The notes: generated by a model not told the origin, from the sequence alone. A DNA stretch of 64,000 nucleotides from Streptomyces camponoticapitis (GCF_014646115.1 NZ_BMMV01000010.1:62001-126000); one strand, 5' to 3'; shown: positions 37,101 to 46,030, counted from the stretch's first letter. Translations and numbers: made by a program.

Positions 37101-37849
37101 CGGGCCGTCCCGCCGATCCGGACTCGGACGGGCCCCGGCCCGGCGACAGCGTCCTGGACCGCGTCGTCAGCTCGTACACTCCGACGCTGCGCAGCCTGGC
37201 CCAGGCGTCCACTCGGGCCGGCGGCCGGCGCGGGGACCGTGGCGCGGGTGGAAACCGACTGCTCGCCGTCGCGGTCGCCGAGGCGCCCAGGCTGCCCGTC
37301 CTTCATGGCGTACGCCGTGAAGCCGAGGCTGTGACACGCCTCTTCCCCGGCGGGCTCCACACGCTGCTCGACGGACCGAGCGCCACCCGCGAGGCCGTTC
37401 GCGCCGCGCTCGGCCGGCACGCCTGGGCACACATCGCCTGCCACGGCAGCCAGAACCTCACGGCTCCGTCCCGCGCCGGACTCCATCTGCACGACGGCCT
37501 GCTGACGGTGGCCGAGCTCAGCGCGGTCCGGCCCGAGGAGCCTCGGGAACTCGTCTATCTGTCCGCGTGCGAGACCGCCATGGGAGGGGCCGTCATCCCT
37601 GATGAGGCGATCACACTCGCCCACGCCCTTCAGTTCACCGGCTACCGGCAGGTGGTCGCCACCTTGTGGAGCGTCGAGGACGGGGTGGCGGTACAGGCGG
37701 CCGAGGACTTCTACACCCGCATGGACAGCGCCGTCGGCCCGGAGCCGACGCCGGCTGCTGAAGCCCTCCACCACTCGGTCCGCGCCTTGCGTGCGCGGAT
37801 GCCCCACGCACCCGGCCGGTGGGCCTCGTACGTGCACGTGGGGGCTTGA
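34109..37849 (+). CDS. TPR-CHAT protease (caspase-like)
   Basis: A 1246-residue protein. Residues about 1-700 contain many helical TPR-type repeats with a recurring motif around GD..DLDEAI.A.R.AL. The C-terminal ~300 residues form a CHAT peptidase domain. The catalytic His is H1112 in AHIACHGSQ and the Cys is C1154 in VYLSACETAMGG, both intact. CHAT proteins are caspase/separase-like proteases used in bacterial immunity and programmed cell death. The start is GTG 34109, or ATG 34118. The repeat region probably senses a partner; the target is not visible. Confidence 0.88.
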   Translation: MEEMGLDDLAVEALAAYEQARVRRELPAVERALTLVNALRAALSAEDPGQRAVASYLASVLFLLRADLEGGSARADLDRALDEAGLAVRLRERAGAHPGLPSVAQILALAAEVRRVRLRLTGDARELDGAIDAARAAAGHPDTTRPERAAALADLCGLLGERHLLTGAPADLDESIRAGREAVGAVDPEHGSYAMARNNLAVALRNRYERTGNRADLDMAVVHARDGAEAAADGSPRATCSSTLIGALVAQYAYQSDPRTLDESIAAGRAALSAMGLCLPAPITDPDDADTDGAEPPLPDAAGAVLLNMATALCFRHERSGGLRDLDESLAATRRALRVSPPRGVDHATGLGQLANVLQRCYELTGDTRDLNEAIDAARKALRRCPSRHLSRVMHLRSLARALRLRFEREGDAVDLDEAIAAVRQGLRAVTPEDVGRALLLEQLSGLTLLRNRLAGDPVDLDTAVAAAAEAVKETTLGHSYQGMYLNNLGIAHQERFTTHGDPADLDAAVHAGRRAAHATPRDHPLYATCQQNLGNTLLTRWLWALVHGDGGGPERPRGEVLQGEAADPADLVDAIAAHRAALDATVGVAERSVCTGNLGTALRWRYQQRGDARDAREAESLLRDAVRAGPVGSPTHGRHLSSLAELLSARHRRTGDRGSAAEAIASWRRAAQLPGAAAGERIAWATAWGGLAIDLDDFPQAMEGMATAVDLLPLLVWRGLDRAERERLLADCAGLAQDAAAAAIAAGRPEEAVELLERGRSVLWSQLLEQNTELDALRAAAPALAARLDQVRSVLDATGGTGAAVLPPVGPFTRGTRAGSSPPAGASPPVWLDHHDAAERRTAPAGEWTDLVQEVRGLPGFGNFLRRPGLRELRSALPGPVVLVNVSVLRCDALIVMGDAVRVVPLPRLTASEAHARANRFLTVLDEADSGVGAVGMAARLVREQTLLDILEWLWEAVAAPVLDALHLISPVPSHGPWTRLWWCPTGPLTLLPLHAAGRPADPDSDGPRPGDSVLDRVVSSYTPTLRSLAQASTRAGGRRGDRGAGGNRLLAVAVAEAPRLPVLHGVRREAEAVTRLFPGGLHTLLDGPSATREAVRAALGRHAWAHIACHGSQNLTAPSRAGLHLHDGLLTVAELSAVRPEEPRELVYLSACETAMGGAVIPDEAITLAHALQFTGYRQVVATLWSVEDGVAVQAAEDFYTRMDSAVGPEPTPAAEALHHSVRALRARMPHAPGRWASYVHVGA

Positions 37850-37879
37850 ATCCGCGCCCGGTCAGGACACGGACTTCCG

Positions 37880-38613
37880 CCGGGGCCGTCGTCCGGGGGA
37901 ACAGCGTCGACCACTTCTGGGAGGACGCCCACCGCTGCAAGGTCAGCGGCTGCCTGCTGGAGTACAACTCGGCGGTCAACAGCTACGCGGTCGTACCGGC
38001 GGGCACGGAGAACGACCCGCCGCACCGTGACATGTTCCAGAGCTTCCGCGGCGACGGCAGCTTCACCCCGGTCAACGACGTCGTCCTGCGCGGGAACGTC
38101 TTCACCAGCCGCAAGGGCACCCGTTACGGCAAGATCCCCTTCCAGTACAACGGCAAGTACACGATCCAGGGCATCGGCGCCTTCGACGGCCCTTACCGGA
38201 ACTGGACCATCGAGAACAACGTCGTCCAGGTGGAAGTCGGCCTCGCGATGGGCCTGTACGGCATGAACGACAGCAGGATCGTCAACAACACCGTCGTCCC
38301 GCGCGACCCGGCCACGGCCAGCGAGATCCGGCTCACCAATCAGAAGGACGGAACGCCGTCGAGCGGTGACATCATCCGCAACAACCTGGCACGCACCTTC
38401 AACACCGGCGCCGCGGTCAACACCCAGCACTCCAACAACATCACCGTGGGGACGGACTACGCCAGGTACTTCGCCGACCACCCCGGTGGCGATCTCCACC
38501 TGAAGCCGGGATCCCCGGCGATCAACGGCGGGACCGACAGGAACGCCCCCACCGTCGACGCCGACCGCAAACAGCGGTCCGCGCCGTTCGACGTAGGCGC
38601 CTACGAGTTCTGA
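37880..38613 (+). pseudogene. 3' fragment of a right-handed beta-helix protein
   Basis: About 244 residues in one frame, beginning abruptly near 37880 (AVVRGNSVDHFWEDAHRC) and ending naturally (DVGAYEF). Repeated NN and V.I.NN motifs (TIENNVVQVEV, RIVNNTVV, IIRNNLAR) give a parallel beta-helix as in polysaccharide lyases or surface glycan enzymes. No start codon with a ribosome site, and no signal peptide, exist before it. It lies 31 bp after the CHAT stop, so the N-terminal part was probably lost when that operon arrived. Confidence 0.7.
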
Positions 38614-38634
38614 CCCTTCGACCTCACCCCTTGC

Positions 38635-38671
38635 CCGCTGCTCGCGCCGGTTCGACCGGCACGAGCAGCGG
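38635..38671. terminator. Hairpin between beta-helix fragment and RidA gene
   Basis: A 17-bp stem with one mismatch (CCGCTGCTCGCGCCGGT against ACCGGCACGAGCAGCGG) and a 3-base loop lies between convergent genes. Confidence 0.7.
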
Positions 38672-38687
38672 ATGCCGGGAGGTCGCG

Positions 38688-39089
38688 CTACGCGACGGCC
38701 GTCCCTTCGAGCTCGACCATCAGGGTGGGAATGGCCAGCCGTGTCACGCCGAGCATCGTGGTGGTGGGCGCCACTCCGGCGGTGCCCAACCGCGCCGCCA
38801 GCCCGCCGTAGTGCTGGAACAGCAGATCGACGTCGGTGGTGTAGACGTTGAGCCGGACGAGACTCGCGAGCGACATGCCGGCCCCGCCGAGTACCGCCTC
38901 CAGGTTGTCGAGGCTCAGCGCCAACTGCGCCGCCATGTCACCGTCGTGCTGGGGCTTGCCGTCGTCGCTCATCGCGGTCTGCCCCGAGATGTAAAGGGTC
39001 CGGGTCTGCCCGGAGACAAGCTCACCCTGGTGGTAACCCAACTCCACCGACCACGGCACCGGGTTGACCGCCGTTCGCTCCACAGCCAC
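38688..39089 (-). CDS. RidA family (YjgF/YER057c/UK114) protein
   Basis: A 133-residue RidA-like protein with the family fold: VSGQTRTLYISGQTAMSDDGKPQHDGDMAAQLALSLDNLEAVLGGAGMSLASLVRLNVYTTD, then a C-terminal PTLMVELEG. RidA deaminates reactive enamine/imine intermediates; the Arg expected at the end (R near VxL) is not obvious here, so it could be an atypical member. The GTG at 39089 has GGAG five bases upstream and is preferred. It is divergent from a WYL regulator. Confidence 0.8.
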   Translation of the reverse strand: MAVERTAVNPVPWSVELGYHQGELVSGQTRTLYISGQTAMSDDGKPQHDGDMAAQLALSLDNLEAVLGGAGMSLASLVRLNVYTTDVDLLFQHYGGLAARLGTAGVAPTTTMLGVTRLAIPTLMVELEGTAVA

Positions 39090-39220
39090 ATCAGCTCCAT
39101 TCGCTTCAACGACGCAGTTACGTCCGCCGGCTCGGCAGCCGTCCGTTCTGACGTCGTGTCGAGGAGCCTCGCGCACAAATCACGACACCCTTCGTCATGT
39201 ATTCGGGGTAGCGTTTTCGT

Positions 39221-40195
39221 ATGCGCGCCGACCGGTTGGTCTCGCTGGTACTGCTGCTGCGCCAACGGGGTCGGCTGTCCGCGGCCACGCTGGCCCGTGA
39301 GTTGGAGGTATCCACCCGCACCGTGCTGCGCGACATCGACGCGCTGTCGGCGGTCGGCGTTCCGGTGTACGCCGAACGCGGCAGGAACGGCGGGTTCGCG
39401 TTGTTGCCCGGTTTCCAGACGGAGCTCACCGGACTGAACCACGACGAGGCACTCGCCCTGCTGGTCGCCGGATCACGGCGCGGCGCGCAGGCGTTCGGCC
39501 TCGGCTCGGCACTCGCCTCCGCCATGCTCAAGGTGGTCGACGCGCTGCCCGAAAGCCATCGGGACACCGCGGCCGGAGTGGCCGAGCGACTGCTCATCGA
39601 CCCGGAGACCGACCTTCTCTCGCGCCGCGTGGTCGCCGAGGAAGTACCCGACGCCGTGGTGGCCGAGGTCCGGCGCGCGGTGTTCGCCGGACACAAGCTG
39701 CGCATCCGCTACGCGGCCACGGGCCGGCTGCCACAGTGGCGCACGGTGGACCCGATCGGCCTGGTCACCGTACGGGACCAGGGCTACTTGCTGGCGACGA
39801 GGTCCGGCGAGGACCGCACCTACCGGCTGTCCCGGGTGTCGGCGGCCGAGGAACTCCCCGAACCCGCACAGCGGGCGGACCGGGTCGATCTGGACCGAGC
39901 CTGGCAGGAACGCGGCACGCGGTTCCGGACCGGCGGCGACCAAGTCGCCGTGCTGGTACGGGTGAACCCGGCGCGCCGGGAGGAACTGGTGGGCACCGCG
40001 CTGGCCGTCCGCTCCGAAGAGACCGACGCGGACGGCCGGCTGCGGCTGGAGGTGACCTTCCAGGACGCACGACACGCCGAGTGGGCGCTCTGGCAGCTCG
40101 CCACGAACGCGGAAGCCCTGGCCCCGCAGTGGCTCCGCACCTCCCTGCGTGACCGCGCCGCGGCGACAGCCACGTACTACGGAGCGCCGGCCTGA
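39221..40195 (+). CDS. YafY/WYL-domain transcriptional regulator
   Basis: A 324-residue DeoR-like HTH protein with a WYL domain. The HTH (LVSLVLLLRQRGRLSAATLARELEVSTRTVLRDIDALSAVGVPVYAERGRNGGF) occupies residues 6-58. The WYL core (LRIRYAATGRLPQWRTVDPIGLV, GYLLAT) is near residues 150-200. WYL domains sense a ligand such as nucleotides or single-stranded nucleic acid in other members. It starts almost leaderless (no clear ribosome site) and is divergent from ridA-like, which it may control. Confidence 0.85.
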   Translation: MRADRLVSLVLLLRQRGRLSAATLARELEVSTRTVLRDIDALSAVGVPVYAERGRNGGFALLPGFQTELTGLNHDEALALLVAGSRRGAQAFGLGSALASAMLKVVDALPESHRDTAAGVAERLLIDPETDLLSRRVVAEEVPDAVVAEVRRAVFAGHKLRIRYAATGRLPQWRTVDPIGLVTVRDQGYLLATRSGEDRTYRLSRVSAAEELPEPAQRADRVDLDRAWQERGTRFRTGGDQVAVLVRVNPARREELVGTALAVRSEETDADGRLRLEVTFQDARHAEWALWQLATNAEALAPQWLRTSLRDRAAATATYYGAPA

Positions 40196-40333
40196 GAGCC
40201 ACCACCGTCTGCGGACGGCCCCCTGAGCCGTCCCCCGCAGTGCGCTGTCCGCTCGCCTCACCGCTCGGCCACGGCCCTCCGGCACCACGGCCATGAACAG
40301 GCCCAACTGCGGTTCTGTACAAGGGGAGTTCGT

Positions 40334-41956
40334 ATGATGCCGACCATGGCGAGTCACGGGGATCTCATAGCGGGGCGCTACCGCATCACCACACCGCTCG
40401 GACGCGGCGGTATGGGCACGGTCTGGCGGGCGACCGACGAACTGCTCGGCCGGGCCGTCGCCGTGAAGGAGTTGCACGTCGACGAGCGGCTCTCGCACGC
40501 GCAAGCGGAGAGCCGACGCGAGCGCACGATGCGCGAGGCACGCTCGGTCGCGCAGGTGAAGCACCCCGGCGTCCTCGTCCTCCACGACGTCGTCCAGCAC
40601 GACGCGCAGCCCTGGCTCGTGATGGAGCTGATCGACGGCAAGTCGCTCGCCGACCGGATCGCCCTGGACGGCCCGGTACCGCCCGCCGAGGCCGCCCGTA
40701 TCGGCCTCGCCCTGCTGGCCGCGCTGCGCGCCGCGCACTCGGCCGGAGTGCTGCACCGCGACCTCAAGCCCGCGAACGTGCTCCTGGAGGCGGCCACGGG
40801 CCGCGTGGTGCTGTCGGACTTCGGGATCGCGCAGGTCGACGGGCAGACGACGCTGACAGAGACGGGCGCGTTCGTCGGCTCCCCGGAGTACACCGCCCCG
40901 GAGCGGATGTCGGGCACGCGAACAGGCCCGGAGTCCGACCTGTGGTCGCTCGGGGTGCTCCTCTGCGCCGCCGTCGAGGGCGAGTCGCCGTTCCGCCGCG
41001 ACTCGGTGGTGGGGGTGCTGCATGCCGTGGTGATGGACGAGGTCAAGGTGCCCGACTCGGCCGGTCCGCTGCTTCCCGTCCTGAACGGTCTCCTTGAGCG
41101 AGATCCCGCGCGGCGGCTCGGCGCGGACGAGGTGGAGCAAGCTCTACGCGCTTTTCTGACGCAGGAGCGGATGCCGACCGTGCCCCACACACCGATGGCC
41201 CCAGCACCCTCCGACGAACCGGTTCCGCCCGCCGCCGCTCCCGCACGGACTTCCGCGCAGGCCGGAGGCCCCCGGATCCGCAGGGCGCTTCTCGTCGGCG
41301 CCCTGACCGTCGTCCTCGCGGCGGGCGGCACCGGCGCGTGGGTCATGACGAGGGACGACTCCGCGACGACGGAGGCGACCGGGAAGCCCTCCACGAGCCC
41401 GGACCAGCCGAAGAACTCCGGCAAGAACGCTTCCGACGCTCCCAAACCGCTCGGCGACGGCACGGGCAAGGCCGATCCCACACCGTCCGCGGACTCCGCC
41501 GACGCCCCGGCCCCCGCGGGCTACCGGAAGGTCTCCGACCCGACGGGCTTCACGATGGCGACGCCCACCGGCTTCATCCGCACGGACGAATCGCCCCGAG
41601 TCTTCTACAACTCGGCGGACAACGCCTTCCGCATCGGCGTCCATCCCCAGCCCCTGGATCCGAACGGCCCCGCAGAGGTCATGCGGCAGGCACACGAGGC
41701 CGGCCCGTCGGACTACCCCGGCTACCGGGACGGCTCGGTCCGCGAGACCACGCACAACGGCTTCCCCGCAGCAGTCTGGGAGTTCACCTGGGACGGCGGC
41801 GCCCAGGACGGCGGCCCGCGCCGCACGTACGACCTGAGCTGGAACGAGGGCGGCAAGATGTACGACCTGTGGGTCTCCGCCCCCGCCGATCAGGCGGCGG
41901 CGGCCGAGCGCCACTTCATCGAGGCACACAGGTCCTTCGCGCGATCGGGCTCCTGA
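40334..41956 (+). CDS. Membrane-anchored Ser/Thr protein kinase (PknB-like)
   Basis: A 540-residue Hanks-type kinase. The P-loop is GRGGMGTVW, the catalytic Lys is K45 (AVKEL), the loop HRDLKPANV has D143, and DFG is present (SDFGIAQ) as is APE-like (TAPERM). A single membrane helix lies near residues 316-338. The extracellular part (PAPAGYRKVSDPTGFTMATPTGFIRTDES to the end) is a domain often fused to kinases in Streptomyces. GGGGAG precedes the start at 40334. It converges on the injection-system operon. Confidence 0.9.
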   Translation: MMPTMASHGDLIAGRYRITTPLGRGGMGTVWRATDELLGRAVAVKELHVDERLSHAQAESRRERTMREARSVAQVKHPGVLVLHDVVQHDAQPWLVMELIDGKSLADRIALDGPVPPAEAARIGLALLAALRAAHSAGVLHRDLKPANVLLEAATGRVVLSDFGIAQVDGQTTLTETGAFVGSPEYTAPERMSGTRTGPESDLWSLGVLLCAAVEGESPFRRDSVVGVLHAVVMDEVKVPDSAGPLLPVLNGLLERDPARRLGADEVEQALRAFLTQERMPTVPHTPMAPAPSDEPVPPAAAPARTSAQAGGPRIRRALLVGALTVVLAAGGTGAWVMTRDDSATTEATGKPSTSPDQPKNSGKNASDAPKPLGDGTGKADPTPSADSADAPAPAGYRKVSDPTGFTMATPTGFIRTDESPRVFYNSADNAFRIGVHPQPLDPNGPAEVMRQAHEAGPSDYPGYRDGSVRETTHNGFPAAVWEFTWDGGAQDGGPRRTYDLSWNEGGKMYDLWVSAPADQAAAAERHFIEAHRSFARSGS

Positions 41957-41974
41957 CACGAGGGACCTTCGTGT
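41956..41974. terminator. Short hairpin between the kinase and the CIS operon
   Basis: ACACGA (41956-41961) and TCGTGT (41969-41974) form a 6-bp stem with a 7-base loop overlapping the kinase stop. It is weak but sits between convergent genes. Confidence 0.4.
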
Positions 41975-41993
41975 GCGGCACACCATGCCCCTG

Positions 41994-43061
41994 CTACGGG
42001 CGGCGGCCGAAGAACTCCGCCTCCGCCAGGGCGATCCGGCGGTCCTTCCCCGTGCCGTACGCCGAGTCGACCGTGAGTCTCGCCCGTACGGTGTCGGAGC
42101 CCCGCAGGTCGAAGGTCTGCTCGCCCGCCTGGTCCCGTAGGCGGATGGAGCGGGTCGTCAACTCGCCTTCCTGGGAGGTCAGTCGCACGGTGATCCGGGC
42201 GGGGCGGGCCTGGGTGAGGAATTCGTCCTTGCGGGCCGATGTGCCCGAGAACACCAGCAGCTTCATCACCCGCACCGGCTCGGCGAAGTCGCACTCAAGG
42301 AATTCACCGATGCCGTCCCCGGTCTCCTTCGGCGCCCAGTAGCGGTTGTTGAATCCGTCGACCGCGGCGGCGGCCGGATGGCCCGACTGCGCACTGGACG
42401 CGCGGCACTCCGTCGGCGGCACCGATTCGGGCTTTCCCGTCTCCTCCTTCGCGAGGCCGAACAGTCCGGACATGTGGGGGAGCGCGAACCAGATCCCAAC
42501 CGCCAGCAGGATCAGCACGATCGGCAGCCCGACCCGCGGCCTCCGCCACCCTCGCCGCGGCCGGGTGCCCGCGACGGGGGACTGCCGTGGGCCGCGGTTG
42601 AGGATCCGGCGCCACCACGGCGGGCGGATCGCGGGGGGCGGGCCCGGGTCCAGGAGGAGGGCGCAGCGGACGCAGAGCGTGCGGTCCGGGGTGTTCTCCG
42701 TGCGGCAGTGGGGGCAGACGATCGGCGTCCCGCTGGTGGCCGGCGGTGTCGTCGGCTCGGGGGCGGGCGCGGGAGCGCCCGAGTCGGGCCATGCGTCGGG
42801 GCCCGGCGCGGCTTGGTCCGCGTTCTCGCCGGGGCGTCGCGGCGCGGCGGTGGGCGGGGGCGGTTGCGGGGGAGGGGCGTCCGGTTGCGCGGGCGTGGGG
42901 GTCGCGGGAGTGGGCGGGGTCGGCGCGGGCGGGTCCGGGGCCGCGGGCTCCGGTGGTGGCGGCGACGTTCCCTCTTCCGGCTCCCACGCCAGGAACGCCT
43001 CGCAGGAAGCGCAGAACTCCCGCCCCGGCGCGTTCCGGTGGCCGCAACTCTCGCAGATCAC
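41994..43061 (-). CDS. Zinc-ribbon membrane protein with discoidin-like domain, last CIS gene
   Basis: A 355-residue protein. Two zinc ribbons are visible: CESCGHRNAPGREFCASC (residues 3-20) and CPHCRTENTPDRTLCVRC (residues 114-131), separated by a Pro-rich linker. A membrane helix follows near residues 177-197 (GLPIVLILLAVGIWFALP), then a beta-sandwich of the discoidin/NADase glycan-binding type (residues 220-355). It could anchor the injection machine to the membrane or cell surface. The GTG start overlaps the previous gene by four bases. Confidence 0.8.
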   Translation of the reverse strand: MICESCGHRNAPGREFCASCEAFLAWEPEEGTSPPPPEPAAPDPPAPTPPTPATPTPAQPDAPPPQPPPPTAAPRRPGENADQAAPGPDAWPDSGAPAPAPEPTTPPATSGTPIVCPHCRTENTPDRTLCVRCALLLDPGPPPAIRPPWWRRILNRGPRQSPVAGTRPRRGWRRPRVGLPIVLILLAVGIWFALPHMSGLFGLAKEETGKPESVPPTECRASSAQSGHPAAAAVDGFNNRYWAPKETGDGIGEFLECDFAEPVRVMKLLVFSGTSARKDEFLTQARPARITVRLTSQEGELTTRSIRLRDQAGEQTFDLRGSDTVRARLTVDSAYGTGKDRRIALAEAEFFGRRP

Positions 43062-43621
43062 TCCGCACCACCTCCGCCACTCGTCGGCAGTAGTTCGAGC
43101 GTGAACCCCACATGCGCGGGGATCTCCGTCGCGATCAGTTCCTCCAGGCGCACCCGGTCGAGCCGTTGACCCTCGCCCGCCCTGAGCCGGATCGTCACCC
43201 AGGGGACGGCGTCACCCGGCAGCGCGGTGTCGGGAGTTGTCGACCAGATGGCGCCGCCGCTCTCGACGATCTCCGGCTCCGTGCCGCCGGTCTCCAGCCG
43301 GAGTGCCTCCGCCAGCCCGCCGACCGTCCCGCGCCGCGCATGTCTGGCCACGGCTCCCCGCACCTCGGCCCGCCGTTGGGCGTCGGGGCTGTCCTCGTGG
43401 GGCTCCACCGCCACCCACCCCGCCAGCCAGGCCAGAAAGTCGTCGGGGGCGCTGCGGTGGTCCAGATACGCGGGCAGGTTGTCGATCGTCAGCAGCACTG
43501 GGGCTAGCACATCGTCCAGCGCCGCGAGAAAGCGCCGCAGGAAGTCCTGTTCCAGATAGACGGCGGGCAGTTGCTCGATCAGGGGGTGCGGCGTCGGCAG
43601 GCCGGGAACGTCGGCACGCAT
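43058..43621 (-). CDS. cis12: Tail protein I-like baseplate protein (Cis12-type)
   Basis: A 187-residue protein of the phage tail protein I (P2 gpI) type. It starts with PHPLIEQLPAVYLEQDFLRRFLAALDDVLAPVLLTIDNLPAYLDHRSAPDDFLAWLAGWV and has RRGTVGGLAEALRLETG, all conserved in eCIS baseplates. It contacts the J-like baseplate component. It follows the J-like gene by 4 bp. Confidence 0.85.
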   Translation of the reverse strand: MRADVPGLPTPHPLIEQLPAVYLEQDFLRRFLAALDDVLAPVLLTIDNLPAYLDHRSAPDDFLAWLAGWVAVEPHEDSPDAQRRAEVRGAVARHARRGTVGGLAEALRLETGGTEPEIVESGGAIWSTTPDTALPGDAVPWVTIRLRAGEGQRLDRVRLEELIATEIPAHVGFTLELLPTSGGGGAE

Positions 43622-43625
43622 CGGG

Positions 43626-45590
43626 TCAGGCTCCTCTCACCCGGAGCTGGTGTTCGTAGCTGAAGACGAGCGCGTGCCTGTCCAGCGGGATCTTCGTGGT
43701 CGCGTCGGTGCGTTCCCCGGTGACCGGGTCGGCGCGGTAGAGCCGTACGTCCTCCACCAGGTCCACCCCGGGCACCCGCTGGAGCACGGCGAACGCCTCG
43801 CCCGACTGCACCGGCCGGCCGAACGGCCAGCCCTGGCCGCCCGGCCCGCCGGTGAGCGGGTTGAAGTACCCGTACAGAGCCGCCAGTGCCGTCTCCCGTA
43901 CCTTCTCCGCGACCGCCCCGCGCTCGGTCTGGACCGACGCGACGACGGTGACGCCCTGGTAGAACGGCGGTTCGACGACCAGCCGGGTGCCGATCGGCCG
44001 CCGGGCGTTCAGGTGTTCGCGGATCGGACCGAGCGTCTGCTCGGGCGGGACGAGTTCGTCGAACTCGATCCGGCCCTGCGCGTCGCCGCGTCCCGCGGGC
44101 ACGATGAGCAGCCGTACCCCGCCCGCGTCGGACTCGTCGTCGGTACCACCGGCCGCCCGGATGCAGTGCACGCGCGCCGCGTCCGGCGCGATCTCGCGCG
44201 CGAGGAGTTCGTAGTCGTGCGGCACGACCGCACGGTGCAGGGTCCGCAGCGTCATCGGTCCGCGCACCCGCGCGCTGGCGACGCTCTCGCCGTCGACCCC
44301 GCCGAGCGCCGGCCGGCGGTTCTCGACCCTGGCCACGTACGGGATCGCGCCACGCAGGACCCGCAGCGTGGAGCGGGCGACGTTGCCGCGCAGCCCGCCA
44401 CCGGTGCGGTACGACCGCACGCGGACGGTGGCGCCCTTGGCCGGGACGCGGCCGTAGTAGCGGATTCCGCCGTCCCGTTCGCGTACGGCGGGACCGAACT
44501 CGACCCGCCCGGAATTCGCGTCCAGCGTGACGTGCCGGTCCTCGGGGCCGGAGTGCGCGAAGTCGTCGACCCGGGTCCACCGTTCGGCGTCCGCCCCCGG
44601 CCCCGGACCGGTCACCTCGACCACGAACTCACCGGGCACGACCGGTGGCCGGGCCAGCCCGAACGCCTGGCCGGGCACCCCCTCCGCCTGTCCCAGCACC
44701 TCGTCGGTGACGGTCTCCGCGTGCTCGGCGGGCACGGTCGCACCGATCGTGAACGCGGTGACCCCGCGGACCACGGGCGGCGCCATGTACGTCGGCTGGC
44801 CCGGCTCCGCGTCGATCAGACGGCACCGCAGCCAGCCCCCGGTACGCCGTACGACCGCCGCCGGGGAGTGGGTCTTCGGCAGATGCAGGATCAGCTCGCC
44901 CGACCGGTTGAAGCCGCCGGTGTCGTCCTTCTCGATCTCGCAGACGGTCCAGGCCGTGCCGTCCCACGCCTCCCACAGCACCGGCGGCCGACGCGGGTCG
45001 ACACCGACGCCCTCCACCGTGCAGTCCAGCCGCAGTACGAGAACGCCCGCCGGGACGGCGGTGGACAGGCCCACGTACAGGCAGTCCCCGACGGTGGGCG
45101 TGGCCCCGAAGCAGGGCACGTCCCGGCCGAGCGTCAGCTCCTCGGTCCGGTCGACGGCCTCCCCCGAAGACGGCCAGGTGGCGAGATGGGCGAAGGCGCA
45201 GGGCACGATCGACAGCGGCTCGGAGGTCGTGAAGACGACCGCCTCCTCCGTCTCCGTACGGACCGTGGCGATCTCCGTCCCCGCGCGCACCACCACCGGG
45301 TCCGGGCGCGGCGCGCTCAGCCGGAACGTCACGTCGGTGTGCGCGGCCGTGGGCGGGTGGAGCCGAACGCCGATCAGATCGAGGAAGGCCAGATAGTTCT
45401 TCTCCGGCACCCGGTTCACCCGGTAGACGAGCTGGTCGACCATGCTCGCGAACGCCTCGATGAGCGTCACCCCGGGGTCCGACACATTGTGGTCGGTCCA
45501 CTCCGGGCAACGTTGCTGCACGCGGCGTTTGGCCTCGTCCACCAGGCCCTGGAAGGTGCGGTCGTCCAGATGCGGACCGGGCAGCGTCAC
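43626..45590 (-). CDS. cis11: Baseplate assembly protein J-like (Cis11-type)
   Basis: A 654-residue baseplate wedge protein. The N-terminus LDDRTFQGLVDEAKRRVQQRCPEWTDHNVSDPGVTLIEAFASMVDQLVYRVNRVPEKNYLAFLDLIGVRL is typical for large eCIS J proteins. The C-terminal part (LRTLHRAVVPHDYELLAREI, GYFNPLTGG) matches the gpJ fold. It triggers sheath contraction with gp25. The GTG start at 45590 overlaps the gp25 gene stop. Confidence 0.9.
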   Translation of the reverse strand: MTLPGPHLDDRTFQGLVDEAKRRVQQRCPEWTDHNVSDPGVTLIEAFASMVDQLVYRVNRVPEKNYLAFLDLIGVRLHPPTAAHTDVTFRLSAPRPDPVVVRAGTEIATVRTETEEAVVFTTSEPLSIVPCAFAHLATWPSSGEAVDRTEELTLGRDVPCFGATPTVGDCLYVGLSTAVPAGVLVLRLDCTVEGVGVDPRRPPVLWEAWDGTAWTVCEIEKDDTGGFNRSGELILHLPKTHSPAAVVRRTGGWLRCRLIDAEPGQPTYMAPPVVRGVTAFTIGATVPAEHAETVTDEVLGQAEGVPGQAFGLARPPVVPGEFVVEVTGPGPGADAERWTRVDDFAHSGPEDRHVTLDANSGRVEFGPAVRERDGGIRYYGRVPAKGATVRVRSYRTGGGLRGNVARSTLRVLRGAIPYVARVENRRPALGGVDGESVASARVRGPMTLRTLHRAVVPHDYELLAREIAPDAARVHCIRAAGGTDDESDAGGVRLLIVPAGRGDAQGRIEFDELVPPEQTLGPIREHLNARRPIGTRLVVEPPFYQGVTVVASVQTERGAVAEKVRETALAALYGYFNPLTGGPGGQGWPFGRPVQSGEAFAVLQRVPGVDLVEDVRLYRADPVTGERTDATTKIPLDRHALVFSYEHQLRVRGA

Positions 45591-46030
45591 GCGCCCGCCT
45601 CCTCGTCGTCGGCCGATTCCTCGGCGTGCTGCGGGATCACGTAGAACGGGAAGACGAGGTTGCGCGGGTCGTTCGCGCCCCGCACGGTGTAGCCGATGTC
45701 GATGTAGAGCACCCCGTTGTCGGCCTCGTCGAACCGGACGACGACCTCGGTCACGTCGATGCGGGGCTCCCAGCGCTCCAGCGCCAGCCGCACCTCGTAC
45801 GCGAGTTGGCCGGCCGTGCCCGCGTCGGCGGGGGCGAACACGTAGTCGTTGATGGCGCAGCCGAACTCCGGCCGCATCGGCCGCTCGCCCGGCGATGTCG
45901 CCAGGATCAGCCTGATCGACTCCTCCAGCGCATGCCGGCCACGCACCAGGGCGATGGAGCCGGTCGCGTCCGTACGCGGCGGGAACGCCCAGCCCGCACC
46001 GATGAATTGCTGTCCCATCCGGCCGCTCAC
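45587..46030 (-). CDS. cis9: gp25-like sheath initiator (GPW/gp25)
   Basis: A 147-residue T4 gp25 homologue. The core is GAGWAFPPRTDATGSIALVRGRHALEESIRLILATSPGERPMRPEFGCAINDYVF, then LERWEPRIDVTEVVV. It bridges baseplate and sheath. The start may be GTG 46030 (GTGA overlap with the PAAR gene stop) or ATG 46018. Confidence 0.93.
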   Translation of the reverse strand: MSGRMGQQFIGAGWAFPPRTDATGSIALVRGRHALEESIRLILATSPGERPMRPEFGCAINDYVFAPADAGTAGQLAYEVRLALERWEPRIDVTEVVVRFDEADNGVLYIDIGYTVRGANDPRNLVFPFYVIPQHAEESADDEEAGA

